A stretch of 64,000 bases of DNA from Millisia brevis NBRC 105863 (GTDB lineage: Bacteria > Actinomycetota > Actinomycetes > Mycobacteriales > Mycobacteriaceae): NCBI RefSeq assembly GCF_001552615.1, contig NZ_BCRN01000001.1:372001-436000 (forward strand). Reading direction: 5' to 3'. Below the pieces are notes generated by a model. That model ran no database searches and was not told the DNA's origin. It saw only the letters and a program-made list of their open reading frames with translations. Shown here one piece after another: positions 25,686 to 33,573 of this stretch (position 1 is the stretch's first letter; each line of letters begins with the position of its first letter). The translations under genes were made by a program, and so were the position numbers.

Positions 25686-27328
25686 TCGGCGCCGTCCGGT
25701 CGGGCGCCGGTCGTGCTCTCGGACTGCTGCTCGCGATGGGCGTCGCCCTGTTGATGGGGGCGGCGCCCGCCGCGGCGCACGCCTACGTGATCGCGGTCGA
25801 CCCGGCCAACGGTTCGCAGATCGACGCGGCGCCGACCGCGGTCACCGTCACCTTCAGTGAACCGGTCACCCTGGCCGCCGACCTGGTCACGACGGTGCTG
25901 GACGCCGCCGGCGAGCGGGTAGACAACGGGACCGTCGACCTCTCCGACGACCGGGTGACCCTGACGATCGGTCTGCGCGACGGCTTGGCCGAAGGTCGGT
26001 ACATCGCGTCCTGGACGGTGGTCTCCGCCGATACCCATCCGGTCGGTGGGTCGGTGCAGTTCGGCTACGGGGTGCCGGCGCTACCGGTGTCGAACCCGAC
26101 CGTCGAGCCGAGTGTGCTGCTCGGCTTGGCGGTGGCCCTGGTGAAGGGGCTGCTCTACGTGGCGCTGGTCCTGGCGGTCGGCACGCTGCCCGCCGCCGCG
26201 GTGTTCGGGGCCGGCGCCGGGGTCTTCGCGCGTATCCGCACCCTGTTGCGGTGGGCGACGCTGCTCGCGGTGATCGCGTCGCTGCTGCAGGTGGTCGTGC
26301 AGTACCTCTGGGACGCGTCCGCGCTGCCCGGTGGGCCGACCGTCGCCGGCGCCCTGGCCTTTGCGTCCACGCCGTACGCGGTGGCGGTCTACGTCAGGAT
26401 CGCCCTGTTGGTCGGCGCGGCGCTGCTCGCTCCCGCGGTTCCCGGCCGGCGCCTGCGGTTCGGTGCGACGGTGCTGCTCGGTGTGGCCGCGCTGGTGGCG
26501 ACGGTCCGCAATGGTCACGGCGGCGCCGGACCGTGGTGGCAGTACCTGTCGACGGCCGCGCACGTGGTGGCGGCGGTGGCGTGGATCGGCGGCCTGGTGG
26601 TGCTCGCCGCGTTCCTGTTGCGTGATCGGACGGGCCACCACCTGCGGTTTCTCCCCCGCTGGTCGGTCTACGCGGCAGCCTCCGTCACCGTGATCGCGGG
26701 GACCGGGCTGCTGCAATCGGTGGTGCAGGTGCGGTACCCCGGCGCGCTGACGTCGACCACCTACGGGGTGGTCCTGATCGCCAAGGTGGCGCTGGTGGTC
26801 GCGGCGGTGGCACTCGGCTGGTGGGGTCGGCGGTGGGTCCGCACCCGTACCGGGCCGTCGGTGCCGACCTCCGCCTTCGCTCGCCGGGTGCGCCTCGAGG
26901 TCGGGCTCGGGGTACTGATTGTGCTGGTATCGGGCCTGTTGTCGTCGGTTGCTCCCGGCACCGATGTGTACGCGCCGACCCGGACGATCGCCGAACGGAT
27001 CGGACCGTACGCGGTGACCGTCGACGTCGGCCCGGCCCGCCGCGGCCCGCAGACCTTCCGCGTCACCGTCACCGGCGACACCCCCGATACCGCCGTCCCC
27101 CGTGAACTGCGGCTCGACCTGGCCCTCGCCGACGGCAGTGTGCGCGGTCTGACGGTCGACTTCCCCTACCGGCTGCCCGGCGCGATCCGTGACGACACCG
27201 CCACACCGTTCACCTTCGTCAGCTCCGCCGTTTCCGTACCGGTCACCGGAGAATGGTCCGGCACGCTGACGGTAGTCGCGGACGAAAGACGACAATACGC
27301 TGCCGAATTCGGCTACCGGGTGGTCTGA
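25682..27328 (+). CDS. CopC-CopD fusion, copper uptake protein (YcnJ type)
   Basis: 548 residues. Signal peptide ending APAAA, mature N-terminus starting HAYVIAVDP with the CopC copper-binding His, a CopC domain to about residue 130 (second site near DTHPVGG), then a CopD membrane domain of eight or so helices with conserved His in AAHVVAAVAWIGGL, and a C-terminal soluble part. CopCD/YcnJ imports copper. GTG at 25682 overlaps the ycnI stop, so the two genes are coupled, and both follow the SAM-IV-controlled transporter genes. Confidence 0.9.
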   Translation: MIGAVRSGAGRALGLLLAMGVALLMGAAPAAAHAYVIAVDPANGSQIDAAPTAVTVTFSEPVTLAADLVTTVLDAAGERVDNGTVDLSDDRVTLTIGLRDGLAEGRYIASWTVVSADTHPVGGSVQFGYGVPALPVSNPTVEPSVLLGLAVALVKGLLYVALVLAVGTLPAAAVFGAGAGVFARIRTLLRWATLLAVIASLLQVVVQYLWDASALPGGPTVAGALAFASTPYAVAVYVRIALLVGAALLAPAVPGRRLRFGATVLLGVAALVATVRNGHGGAGPWWQYLSTAAHVVAAVAWIGGLVVLAAFLLRDRTGHHLRFLPRWSVYAAASVTVIAGTGLLQSVVQVRYPGALTSTTYGVVLIAKVALVVAAVALGWWGRRWVRTRTGPSVPTSAFARRVRLEVGLGVLIVLVSGLLSSVAPGTDVYAPTRTIAERIGPYAVTVDVGPARRGPQTFRVTVTGDTPDTAVPRELRLDLALADGSVRGLTVDFPYRLPGAIRDDTATPFTFVSSAVSVPVTGEWSGTLTVVADERRQYAAEFGYRVV

Positions 27329-27469
27329 GACCCGTTTGCGTTCGCCCCGACGGTCGGCGATCGGGTACAAACAAGACCGAACACCCACATGTACGCGACG
27401 CGCCGACTGTCGAGCACTGAGGCGCCGCACGACGGCGCCGCGCCGTTGTGCATGCCCGCAGGAGGCCCA

Positions 27470-28501
27470 GTGACCGGACCGGATGCGCCCTACCACGTTC
27501 ACGAGATCCCGAACTTCACCCTGGCGTCGGGCCGCACCCTGCGCCCGGCTCGGATCGCCTACCAGACCTACGGGACGCTCAACGCGGACAAGTCGAACGC
27601 GATCGTCTACCCGTCCTGGTTCTCCGGGCGGCATTGGGACAACGAGTGGCTGATCGGCGAGGGCATGGCGCTCGACCCGGCGAAGTGGTTCATCATCGTG
27701 CCGAACATGTTGGGCAATGGACTGTCGTCGTCGGCGTCGAATACCCCGACCCCGCAGGACCGCTCCCGCTTCCCGGCGATCGCGGTCCGCGACAACGTCG
27801 AAGCCCAATATCGGCTGGTCACCGAGGTCTTCGGGATCGAGACACTGCCGTTGGTGCTCGGCTGGTCGATGGGCGCCGGGCAGACCTACCAGTGGGCCGT
27901 GAGCCATCCGGAGATGGTGCAGCGCATCCTGCCGTTCTGCGGATCGTCGCGCACCAGCCCGCACAACCGGGTCTTCCTCGAGGGCGTGCGCGCCGCGTTG
28001 ACCGCCGACTCCGCGTGGAAGAACGGCCTCTACCAGTCGCAGCCGGTCACCGGGCTGCGCGCCGCCGGTCGCGTCTACGCGGGATGGGGCTTCTCCCAAC
28101 AGTTCTACTGGCACGAACTGTTCACGCAGATCGGCTTCACCTCGCTCGAGGACTTCCTGGTCAACTTCTGGGAGGGCTTCTTCCTCGACCGCGACGCCAA
28201 CAACGTGCTCACGATGTTGGACACCTGGTGGCACGGCGATGTCGGCGCCACCCCGGGCTTCGCCTCCACGGAGGAAGCACTGGCCTCGATCACTGCCCGC
28301 GCGATCGTCATGCCCGGCAAGACCGACCTCTACTTCCCGCCGGAGGACGAGGCCTGGGCGGTCTCGCATATGCCGAACGCGGAATTGCGTGTCATCGACA
28401 GCATCTGGGGCCACTTCGCGGGCGGCGGGGTCAATCCCCCCGACACGGCGTTCATCGACGCCGCGGTCGCGGAGCTGCTCGCCGGGCCGTCCGGAATCTG
28501 A
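27470..28501 (+). CDS. Alpha/beta-hydrolase, MetX (homoserine acetyltransferase)-like
   Basis: 343 residues with the MetX-type alpha/beta fold: NFTLASGRTL near the N-terminus, YQTYGTLN, the nucleophile elbow GWSMGAGQ, an Asp in PGKTDLYF and His in WGHFAGGG. True MetX enzymes have GGSMGGMQ at the elbow and acylate homoserine; this divergent group is often annotated only as alpha/beta-hydrolase. GTG at 27470 is preferred for its AGGAGG; an upstream ATG at 27389 lacks one. A strong terminator follows. Sulfur amino acid metabolism would fit the upstream riboswitch operon but is not shown. Confidence 0.8.
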   Translation: MTGPDAPYHVHEIPNFTLASGRTLRPARIAYQTYGTLNADKSNAIVYPSWFSGRHWDNEWLIGEGMALDPAKWFIIVPNMLGNGLSSSASNTPTPQDRSRFPAIAVRDNVEAQYRLVTEVFGIETLPLVLGWSMGAGQTYQWAVSHPEMVQRILPFCGSSRTSPHNRVFLEGVRAALTADSAWKNGLYQSQPVTGLRAAGRVYAGWGFSQQFYWHELFTQIGFTSLEDFLVNFWEGFFLDRDANNVLTMLDTWWHGDVGATPGFASTEEALASITARAIVMPGKTDLYFPPEDEAWAVSHMPNAELRVIDSIWGHFAGGGVNPPDTAFIDAAVAELLAGPSGI

Positions 28502-28566
28502 GCGGCCACAGCCCAACGGACATCGTCGTACCCGGGCCGGCGTCACCACGTTGGCCTGAACCAACT

Positions 28567-28599
28567 GAGCACCCCCCGCCTGTCCGGCGGGGGGTGCTC
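28567..28599 (+). terminator. Perfect 14-bp stem terminator
   Basis: GAGCACCCCCCGCC, a 5-base loop, and its exact complement. It follows the MetX-like gene by 65 bases. No T-run. Confidence 0.85.
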
Positions 28600-28650
28600 T
28601 ACGTTGCTCATCCGGGCGAAAGGTGACCGCAGCCCCATAGGCTGACACGC

Positions 28651-28788
28651 ATGACAAGCCGGAACGAATCCGCACCTACGCACGACGCCGCGATCGAGGA
28701 GTTCCGTCGGGCGGCCGAGGAGCATCCCGATTGGGGCATCGACATGGACGCCGTCCTGGAGTCCATCCGATACGTGCGGGGCGAGTAG
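28651..28788 (+). CDS. Small hypothetical protein, 45 residues
   Basis: The ORF begins MTSRNESAPTHDAAIEEFRR and ends ESIRYVRGE. It is hydrophilic, probably one or two helices, without a signal peptide. TAGGCT ends about eight bases before the ATG, so a leaderless transcript is plausible. It lies alone between a terminator and a gene remnant on the other strand. No family recognised. Confidence 0.5.
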   Translation: MTSRNESAPTHDAAIEEFRRAAEEHPDWGIDMDAVLESIRYVRGE

Positions 28789-28794
28789 GCGGCA

Positions 28795-28860
28795 CTATCC
28801 AGCCGACGACGGAATCACCAGGGTGGTGACGTGCAGGCCGATCGCACCGCCCACGGCCGT
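28795..28860 (-). pseudogene. Remnant of a second copy of the 31173 membrane-protein gene
   Basis: The minus-strand frame reads AVGGAIGLHVTTLVIP and soon reaches a TAG. The intact gene at 31173-31538 ends LLGGAVGLHFTTLITP. At DNA level 28819-28851 and 31185-31217 agree at 30 of 33 bases in the same orientation. Only this C-terminal piece is left; the rest of the copy is replaced by the tetR gene. Confidence 0.7.
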
Positions 28861-28862
28861 CG

Positions 28863-29543
28863 TCAGTTGTCCGAGTGGGTGTCCACCTCGACCCCGGCGC
28901 GGCGGGCGAGGCCGGTGAGCAGGGCTTCGAGGCCGGCCTCGAAGGCGACGCCGGCGATCCGATTGCCCTGGTATGCGGCGGAGTGGGCGTCGAAGGCCGC
29001 GGAGAAGACCGGCGCCTCCTCCCGCAGCTCACCGGTGGCGAAGACGTCGTCCGGCGCGCGGGTGTCGTAGGCGGCGCCGTAGACCAACGACTCGATCGCG
29101 ACGATCGTCGGGACGATGGCGGGGCTCGGCCAGCCGCCGCGTTCGAGCGCCCGCGCAACAGCTTCGTACATGCGCGTCGTCGCGGGGGCGTCGGTGATCG
29201 GCATGACGGCGATCGGCGCGATCAGCGGGGTGTAGTCGCTCATGATCGCGCGGTAGCTGGTCGCCCACGCGGTGATGCCGTCGTACCAGGGCAACTCGTC
29301 GAGCTGCTCGATCGCGACCTCGCCGAGGATGCGGTCCTGCACCCAAAGCAGGATGTCGCGCTTCGAGGACGCGTGGTTGTACAGCGCCGCCGGGGTCACC
29401 TTCAGGCTGGTCGCGAGATGATTCATCGTCAGGGCGCCCACCCCCTCGCGAGTGAGGATGCGCAGCGCGGCATCGGTGATGCGGCGGCGGGTGAGCACCC
29501 TGGTGGTGGGCCTGCCGGCCGGTCGATAGGGCGCGGCGGACAT
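28863..29543 (-). CDS. TetR-family repressor of the amine oxidase
   Basis: 226 residues from ATG 29543, which has GAGGGGAG before it; an extension to 29585 is less likely. HTH at about residues 15-60 (MNHLATSLKVTPAALYNHASS) and a TetR_C-type ligand domain. It diverges from the amine oxidase gene, with an AT-rich palindrome between them, so it most likely represses that gene and itself. Putrescine or a related amine is a reasonable inducer guess. Confidence 0.88.
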   Translation of the reverse strand: MSAAPYRPAGRPTTRVLTRRRITDAALRILTREGVGALTMNHLATSLKVTPAALYNHASSKRDILLWVQDRILGEVAIEQLDELPWYDGITAWATSYRAIMSDYTPLIAPIAVMPITDAPATTRMYEAVARALERGGWPSPAIVPTIVAIESLVYGAAYDTRAPDDVFATGELREEAPVFSAAFDAHSAAYQGNRIAGVAFEAGLEALLTGLARRAGVEVDTHSDN

Positions 29544-29623
29544 CCCGGCTCCCCTCGATCGACGTGGTCCGACACATTCTGTCATCGTCCGGCCCTTCCC
29601 TTCCGGCGCCGCTCACGCTACCT

Positions 29624-29644
29624 TAAATTAACAACGTTTATTTA
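29624..29644. promoter_or_regulatory. TetR operator upstream of the amine oxidase
   Basis: TAAATTAAC and GTTTATTTA are inverted repeats (8 of 9 pairs) with a 3-base spacer. The site is strikingly AT-rich for this genome and lies between the divergent tetR and amine oxidase genes, about 80 and 57 bases from the two starts. Confidence 0.75.
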
Positions 29645-29701
29645 TCGGGCGGCTTCCGTGTACCCGGACCGCCCCGAATCCGCGAAAGCGAGCACCCGTT
29701 C

Positions 29702-31075
29702 ATGCAGACCATCGATCGCGACGTCGTCATCGTCGGAGCCGGCCCCTCGGGCCTGTCGGCAGCACGCCGACTCGTGGCCGCGGGCAAGTCGGTCGCGGTG
29801 CTCGAAGCCCGTGACCGGGTGGGCGGGCGCACCTGGTCGGACCACATCGACGGCGCCTTCATCGAGATCGGCGGCCAGTGGATCTCCCCCGATCAGACCG
29901 CTCTGAAGGCGCTGATCGCGGAACTGGGCAAGGAGACCTTCAAGCGCTACCGCGAGGGCTCGTCGGTGTACATCGACGCCGCGGGTGAGCGGCACGTCTA
30001 CGCCGGTGACGCGGACTTCCCGGCGCCGGCCGCGACGAAGATCGCGATGGACAAGATGATCGCCGAACTCGACGCGCTCGCCGCCGAGATCGGGGCCGCC
30101 GAGCCGTGGGCGCACCCCCGTGCCGCGGAGCTCGACGCGATCTCCTTCCACGACTGGCTGCGCTCGATCGCCGATGACGACGAGGCCGTGCGCAACGTCG
30201 CGCTGTACATCGCCGCCGGCATGCTCACCAAGCCCGCGTACGCGTTCTCGGCGCTGCAGGCGATCCTGATGGCGGCGTCGGCCGGTTCGTTCAGCCAACT
30301 GATCGACGAGGACTTCATCCTCGACGAGCGCGTGGTCGGCGGCATGCAGTCGGTGTCGATCCAGGTCGCGGAGGAACTCGGCAGCGAGGTCGTCTTCCTG
30401 AACAACCCGGTCCGCTTCCTCGAATGGACCGACAACGGCCCGGGAGCCGCCGCCGAGGTGATCGCTCGTACCGACACGATGCAGGTCCGCGCCGCGCACG
30501 CGATCGTCGCTGTCCCGCCGAACCTCTACTCGCGCATCTCCTACTCGCCGCCGCTGCCGCGCATGCAGCAGGTCGCCCACCAGCACGTCTCGATGGGCCT
30601 GATCATCAAGGTGCACGCCGTCTACGAGACGTCGTTCTGGCGCGAGGACGGCCTGTCCGGCTCCTGCTTCGGCGCAAGCCGAATCATGCAGGAGGTCTAC
30701 GACAACACCAACCACGGCGACGAGCGCGGCACGCTGGTCGGGTTCATCTCCGACCAGAAGGCCGAGCAGATCTGGGGCCTGTCCGAGGAGGATCGCCGCG
30801 AGGCCATCCTGGCCGAACTGGCCTCCTACCTGGGCCCGAAGGCGCGCGAGGTACAGGTGCTGTACCTGAGCGACTGGGGCAACGAGGAGTGGACCCGCGG
30901 CGCCTACGCCACCAGCTACGACCTCGGCGGCCTGCACCGCTGGGGCGCCCTACAGAACCAGCCCGTGGGCCCGATCCGCTTCGCCTCGTCCGATATCGCC
31001 GCCGAGGGCTACCAGCACGTCGACGGCGCCGTGCGCATCGGACAGGCCACCGCGCAGCTGATTCTCGACGCCTGA
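29702..31075 (+). CDS. Flavin monoamine oxidase, putrescine oxidase-like
   Basis: 457 residues. FAD dinucleotide motif VVIVGAGPSGLSAARRL at 8-24, GGRTW near 41, EIGGQWIS near 57 and a C-terminal FAD segment (YQHVDGAVRIGQATAQ). The sequence is like actinobacterial putrescine oxidases, which oxidise putrescine to 4-aminobutanal with hydrogen peroxide release. A TetR with operator lies upstream. A long hairpin follows the stop. Other primary amines are possible substrates. Confidence 0.87.
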   Translation: MQTIDRDVVIVGAGPSGLSAARRLVAAGKSVAVLEARDRVGGRTWSDHIDGAFIEIGGQWISPDQTALKALIAELGKETFKRYREGSSVYIDAAGERHVYAGDADFPAPAATKIAMDKMIAELDALAAEIGAAEPWAHPRAAELDAISFHDWLRSIADDDEAVRNVALYIAAGMLTKPAYAFSALQAILMAASAGSFSQLIDEDFILDERVVGGMQSVSIQVAEELGSEVVFLNNPVRFLEWTDNGPGAAAEVIARTDTMQVRAAHAIVAVPPNLYSRISYSPPLPRMQQVAHQHVSMGLIIKVHAVYETSFWREDGLSGSCFGASRIMQEVYDNTNHGDERGTLVGFISDQKAEQIWGLSEEDRREAILAELASYLGPKAREVQVLYLSDWGNEEWTRGAYATSYDLGGLHRWGALQNQPVGPIRFASSDIAAEGYQHVDGAVRIGQATAQLILDA

Positions 31076-31082
31076 TCCGGGC

Positions 31083-31162
31083 TCGTGTCACAAGACGTGT
31101 GGGAGAGCGACGCCGAGGACAATACGTCCATCACCGTCCGCTCCCGCACGTCTTGTGCACGA
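31083..31162. terminator. Long inverted repeat between convergent genes
   Basis: The main arms are CACAAGACGTGTGGGAG (31089-31105) and CTCCCGCACGTCTTGTG (31141-31157); 17 bp with one G-T wobble. TCGTG and CACGA extend the stem past a one-base bulge. The 35-base loop is long for a terminator. It separates the amine oxidase from the convergent membrane protein gene, so it probably stops both transcripts. It resembles the element at 48329. Confidence 0.75.
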
Positions 31163-31172
31163 CCCGACCGTC

Positions 31173-31538
31173 CTACGGGGTGATCAGGGTGGTGAAGTGC
31201 AGGCCGACCGCCCCGCCGAGCAGGACGATCGCCAGCGCGACCAGCGGCCACGGGAACAGCGGCAGGCCCCGCCGGTGGGCCCGCACGGCACCGATGAGCC
31301 CGACGATCGGGCCGAGGACCAGCGAACCGAGCGATACCGCGTAGGCCGTATCGAGCGCGCCGAAGTCGCACGGCGTGTACTGGCTGCACGGGGCGGTGGC
31401 CATGGCATACAAGCCGGTGAGGATCAGCGAGAACCACATCACCACCAGCAGGCCGACCGTCAGCAGCACGGTCGCCACGGAATCACCGGCGGCTCGGGGC
31501 GCCTTCGCGGCCGGTTCGATCGTCGCTGTCGAGGTCAT
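31173..31538 (-). CDS. Small membrane protein, unknown function
   Basis: 121 residues with three hydrophobic segments (about 22-48, 65-90 and 97-115) and two cysteines in APCSQYTPCDFG after the first. The start ATG at 31538 lies 56 bases inside the end of the S9 peptidase gene, so it is coupled to it. A broken copy of its 3' end lies at 28795. No family recognised. Confidence 0.72.
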   Translation of the reverse strand: MTSTATIEPAAKAPRAAGDSVATVLLTVGLLVVMWFSLILTGLYAMATAPCSQYTPCDFGALDTAYAVSLGSLVLGPIVGLIGAVRAHRRGLPLFPWPLVALAIVLLGGAVGLHFTTLITP

Positions 31539-33573
31539 GCCCCTCATCGTCGCCGTCGGACGACCACTGCGGATGCGCAGAACTACCCGGTTGGTACAGC
31601 GAGAATCCCTCGAATCCACCCTCGGGTTCGCCGGCGTCGACCCGGCCGGGATGCGCGAACACCCAGCCGGCGAGCGCCCGCGTCATGTCGAGCTGGTTGT
31701 CGCGCGTGACGATCTCGTGGCCCTCGTCGGGGAAGAGCAGCAGCTCCGCGACCCGGCCGCGGGCACGCAGCTCGTCGACGATCTGCTGGGATTCGCTGAC
31801 CGGCACGTTGGTGTCGTGCGCGCCGTGGATCACCAGCAGCGGCGCCCGCACATCGCCGATGCGGTGGATCGGCGACAGATCGCGCAGCAGTTCGCGGTCG
31901 GACTCGGGGTGGCCGTACTTGGTGTACGCGGCCAGCCCGATCCAGGCCTCGGTATTGCGGTAGAACGACTCGAGGTCGCTCATCCCGCAGATCGCGATGC
32001 CGGCGGCAAAGACGTCCGGGTGGAAGGTCAGACAGGCCAGCGTCAGGTAGCCGCCGTAGGAGCGGCCGGACGCGTAGATGCGGTCCGGGTCGGCGATTCC
32101 GCTCTCTACCAGGTACTTCGCGCAGTCGGCGGCGTCGTCGATGCCGGCATAACGGCCGTACCGGTCGTCGGCGTGGGAGAACAGCCGGCCGTAGCCGCTC
32201 GAGCCGCGCACATTCGGCGCGAAGACGGTGATGCCGGCGTCGACCAACGGCCCGAAGAGGAACTGGTAGTCCGGGCGGGTCTGCGCCTCCGGCCCGCCGT
32301 GGAAGTAGAGTAGCGTCGGCGCGTCCGGTGCATCCTTCGCCCGGAAGAGCCACCCGGACAACGGCATTCCGTCGCGGGCGGAGAACTCGTGCAGCTCGGG
32401 CTGTAGGGCGGCGGACGGCCCGGTACCGAGCACCACGTCGTCGCTGACCGGGGTGACCTCGCCGGTGCGGGTGTTGACCAGGTGTACCAGCGGCGAATGC
32501 TGCGGGCTGGAGATCGACAGCGCCACAACCGTTCCGGCCGCCGAGATCGACAGGTCCGCGGCGACGGCGCCGGGCAGCGGAATCGGGTCGTGCAGGGTGC
32601 GGTCCGGCAACGTCAGGATCTGCAGTTCGCTGTACCCGTCGACATTCCACAGCATCGCGACGGTCGACTGGTCGTTGCTGACGGCGAATTCGTCGATGCC
32701 GGCGTGCGGGCGGGACGCGAGGACGCGGAAGCGCACCCCGCCGCGGTCGACCTCGATACCGAGCAGCCGGGGATACTTCGCGTCGAAGTCGCTGACCACC
32801 AACGCCTGCACGCTGTCGAGGTCGCGTTCGCCGGGCCGGGCGCGGCCGGAGAACAGTGCGGACGGATGGTCGAAGCCCTGGTCGAGGATGTGTCCGCGGT
32901 CGGTGACCGCACCCGGGTCGTTGGGCAGCAGGGTGGTGATCTCGACGTCGCCGGGTTCGCCCGCCTCGTCGGTGCGCCGCCGCAGCAGCAGCATGTCGCG
33001 GTAGCCGCGCGGGCCGACCCGCAGCAGGGTCGCGCCCTTCCACGAGTCGATCAGCGCCCCGCCGACGCGCGCGTCGAGGGTTTCGGTGGTGCCGCTCGCC
33101 GGATGCACCCGCAGCGAATGCGCGGTGCCGTCGACCTCGGTGGCGGTCAGCAGGACCGCGTCGCCGTCCCAGTCGACCAGCGACACCGTCGCGAAGGACC
33201 GGCCGTCGGTACGTTCGGCACCCAGCCGGTGGGCGGTGTTGTCGTCGGGATCGGTGGTGACCACCCACACCTGGTGGTGCTCACCGCCACTGGGTGCCAC
33301 CTCGACCGCCAGCCAGCGACCGTCGGCGGAATGCACCACCTTGCGTACCGGTCCGGTCGAGGGGATGCGCACCCAGCGCAGGTCCCCCACCCCCTCCTCG
33401 GACAGCTCGCGCTGCGCGGCGGCGGGGTAGCCGTGCCCGTCGTCGACGATGTACGCAAACGCCGAGCCGTCCGGTGATACCGACGGCCCGTAGGTGCGCC
33501 ATCCCCTCTGGTCGAACCGCAGATCCGCCCGATGGATCGGTGCGGAGTCTACGGTTTCCGACCCCCGGCTCAC
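31483..33573 (-). CDS. S9-family serine peptidase (prolyl oligopeptidase/acylaminoacyl type)
   Basis: About 696 residues from GTG 33573, whose GTGA overlaps the stop of asnB. The N-terminal 390 residues form a beta-propeller-like part; the C-terminal alpha/beta-hydrolase domain has the oxyanion HGG near 425 and the triad Ser505 (GRSYGGY), Asp587 (HGAHDTNVP) and His619 (DEGHEI). S9 enzymes cleave short or blocked peptides in the cytoplasm. No signal peptide is seen. Tight coupling to an amidotransferase and a peptide-type ligase suggests it degrades or matures their product. An upstream GTG at 33606 is possible. Confidence 0.9.
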   Translation of the reverse strand: MSRGSETVDSAPIHRADLRFDQRGWRTYGPSVSPDGSAFAYIVDDGHGYPAAAQRELSEEGVGDLRWVRIPSTGPVRKVVHSADGRWLAVEVAPSGGEHHQVWVVTTDPDDNTAHRLGAERTDGRSFATVSLVDWDGDAVLLTATEVDGTAHSLRVHPASGTTETLDARVGGALIDSWKGATLLRVGPRGYRDMLLLRRRTDEAGEPGDVEITTLLPNDPGAVTDRGHILDQGFDHPSALFSGRARPGERDLDSVQALVVSDFDAKYPRLLGIEVDRGGVRFRVLASRPHAGIDEFAVSNDQSTVAMLWNVDGYSELQILTLPDRTLHDPIPLPGAVAADLSISAAGTVVALSISSPQHSPLVHLVNTRTGEVTPVSDDVVLGTGPSAALQPELHEFSARDGMPLSGWLFRAKDAPDAPTLLYFHGGPEAQTRPDYQFLFGPLVDAGITVFAPNVRGSSGYGRLFSHADDRYGRYAGIDDAADCAKYLVESGIADPDRIYASGRSYGGYLTLACLTFHPDVFAAGIAICGMSDLESFYRNTEAWIGLAAYTKYGHPESDRELLRDLSPIHRIGDVRAPLLVIHGAHDTNVPVSESQQIVDELRARGRVAELLLFPDEGHEIVTRDNQLDMTRALAGWVFAHPGRVDAGEPEGGFEGFSLYQPGSSAHPQWSSDGDDEGHDLDSDDRTGREGAPSRR

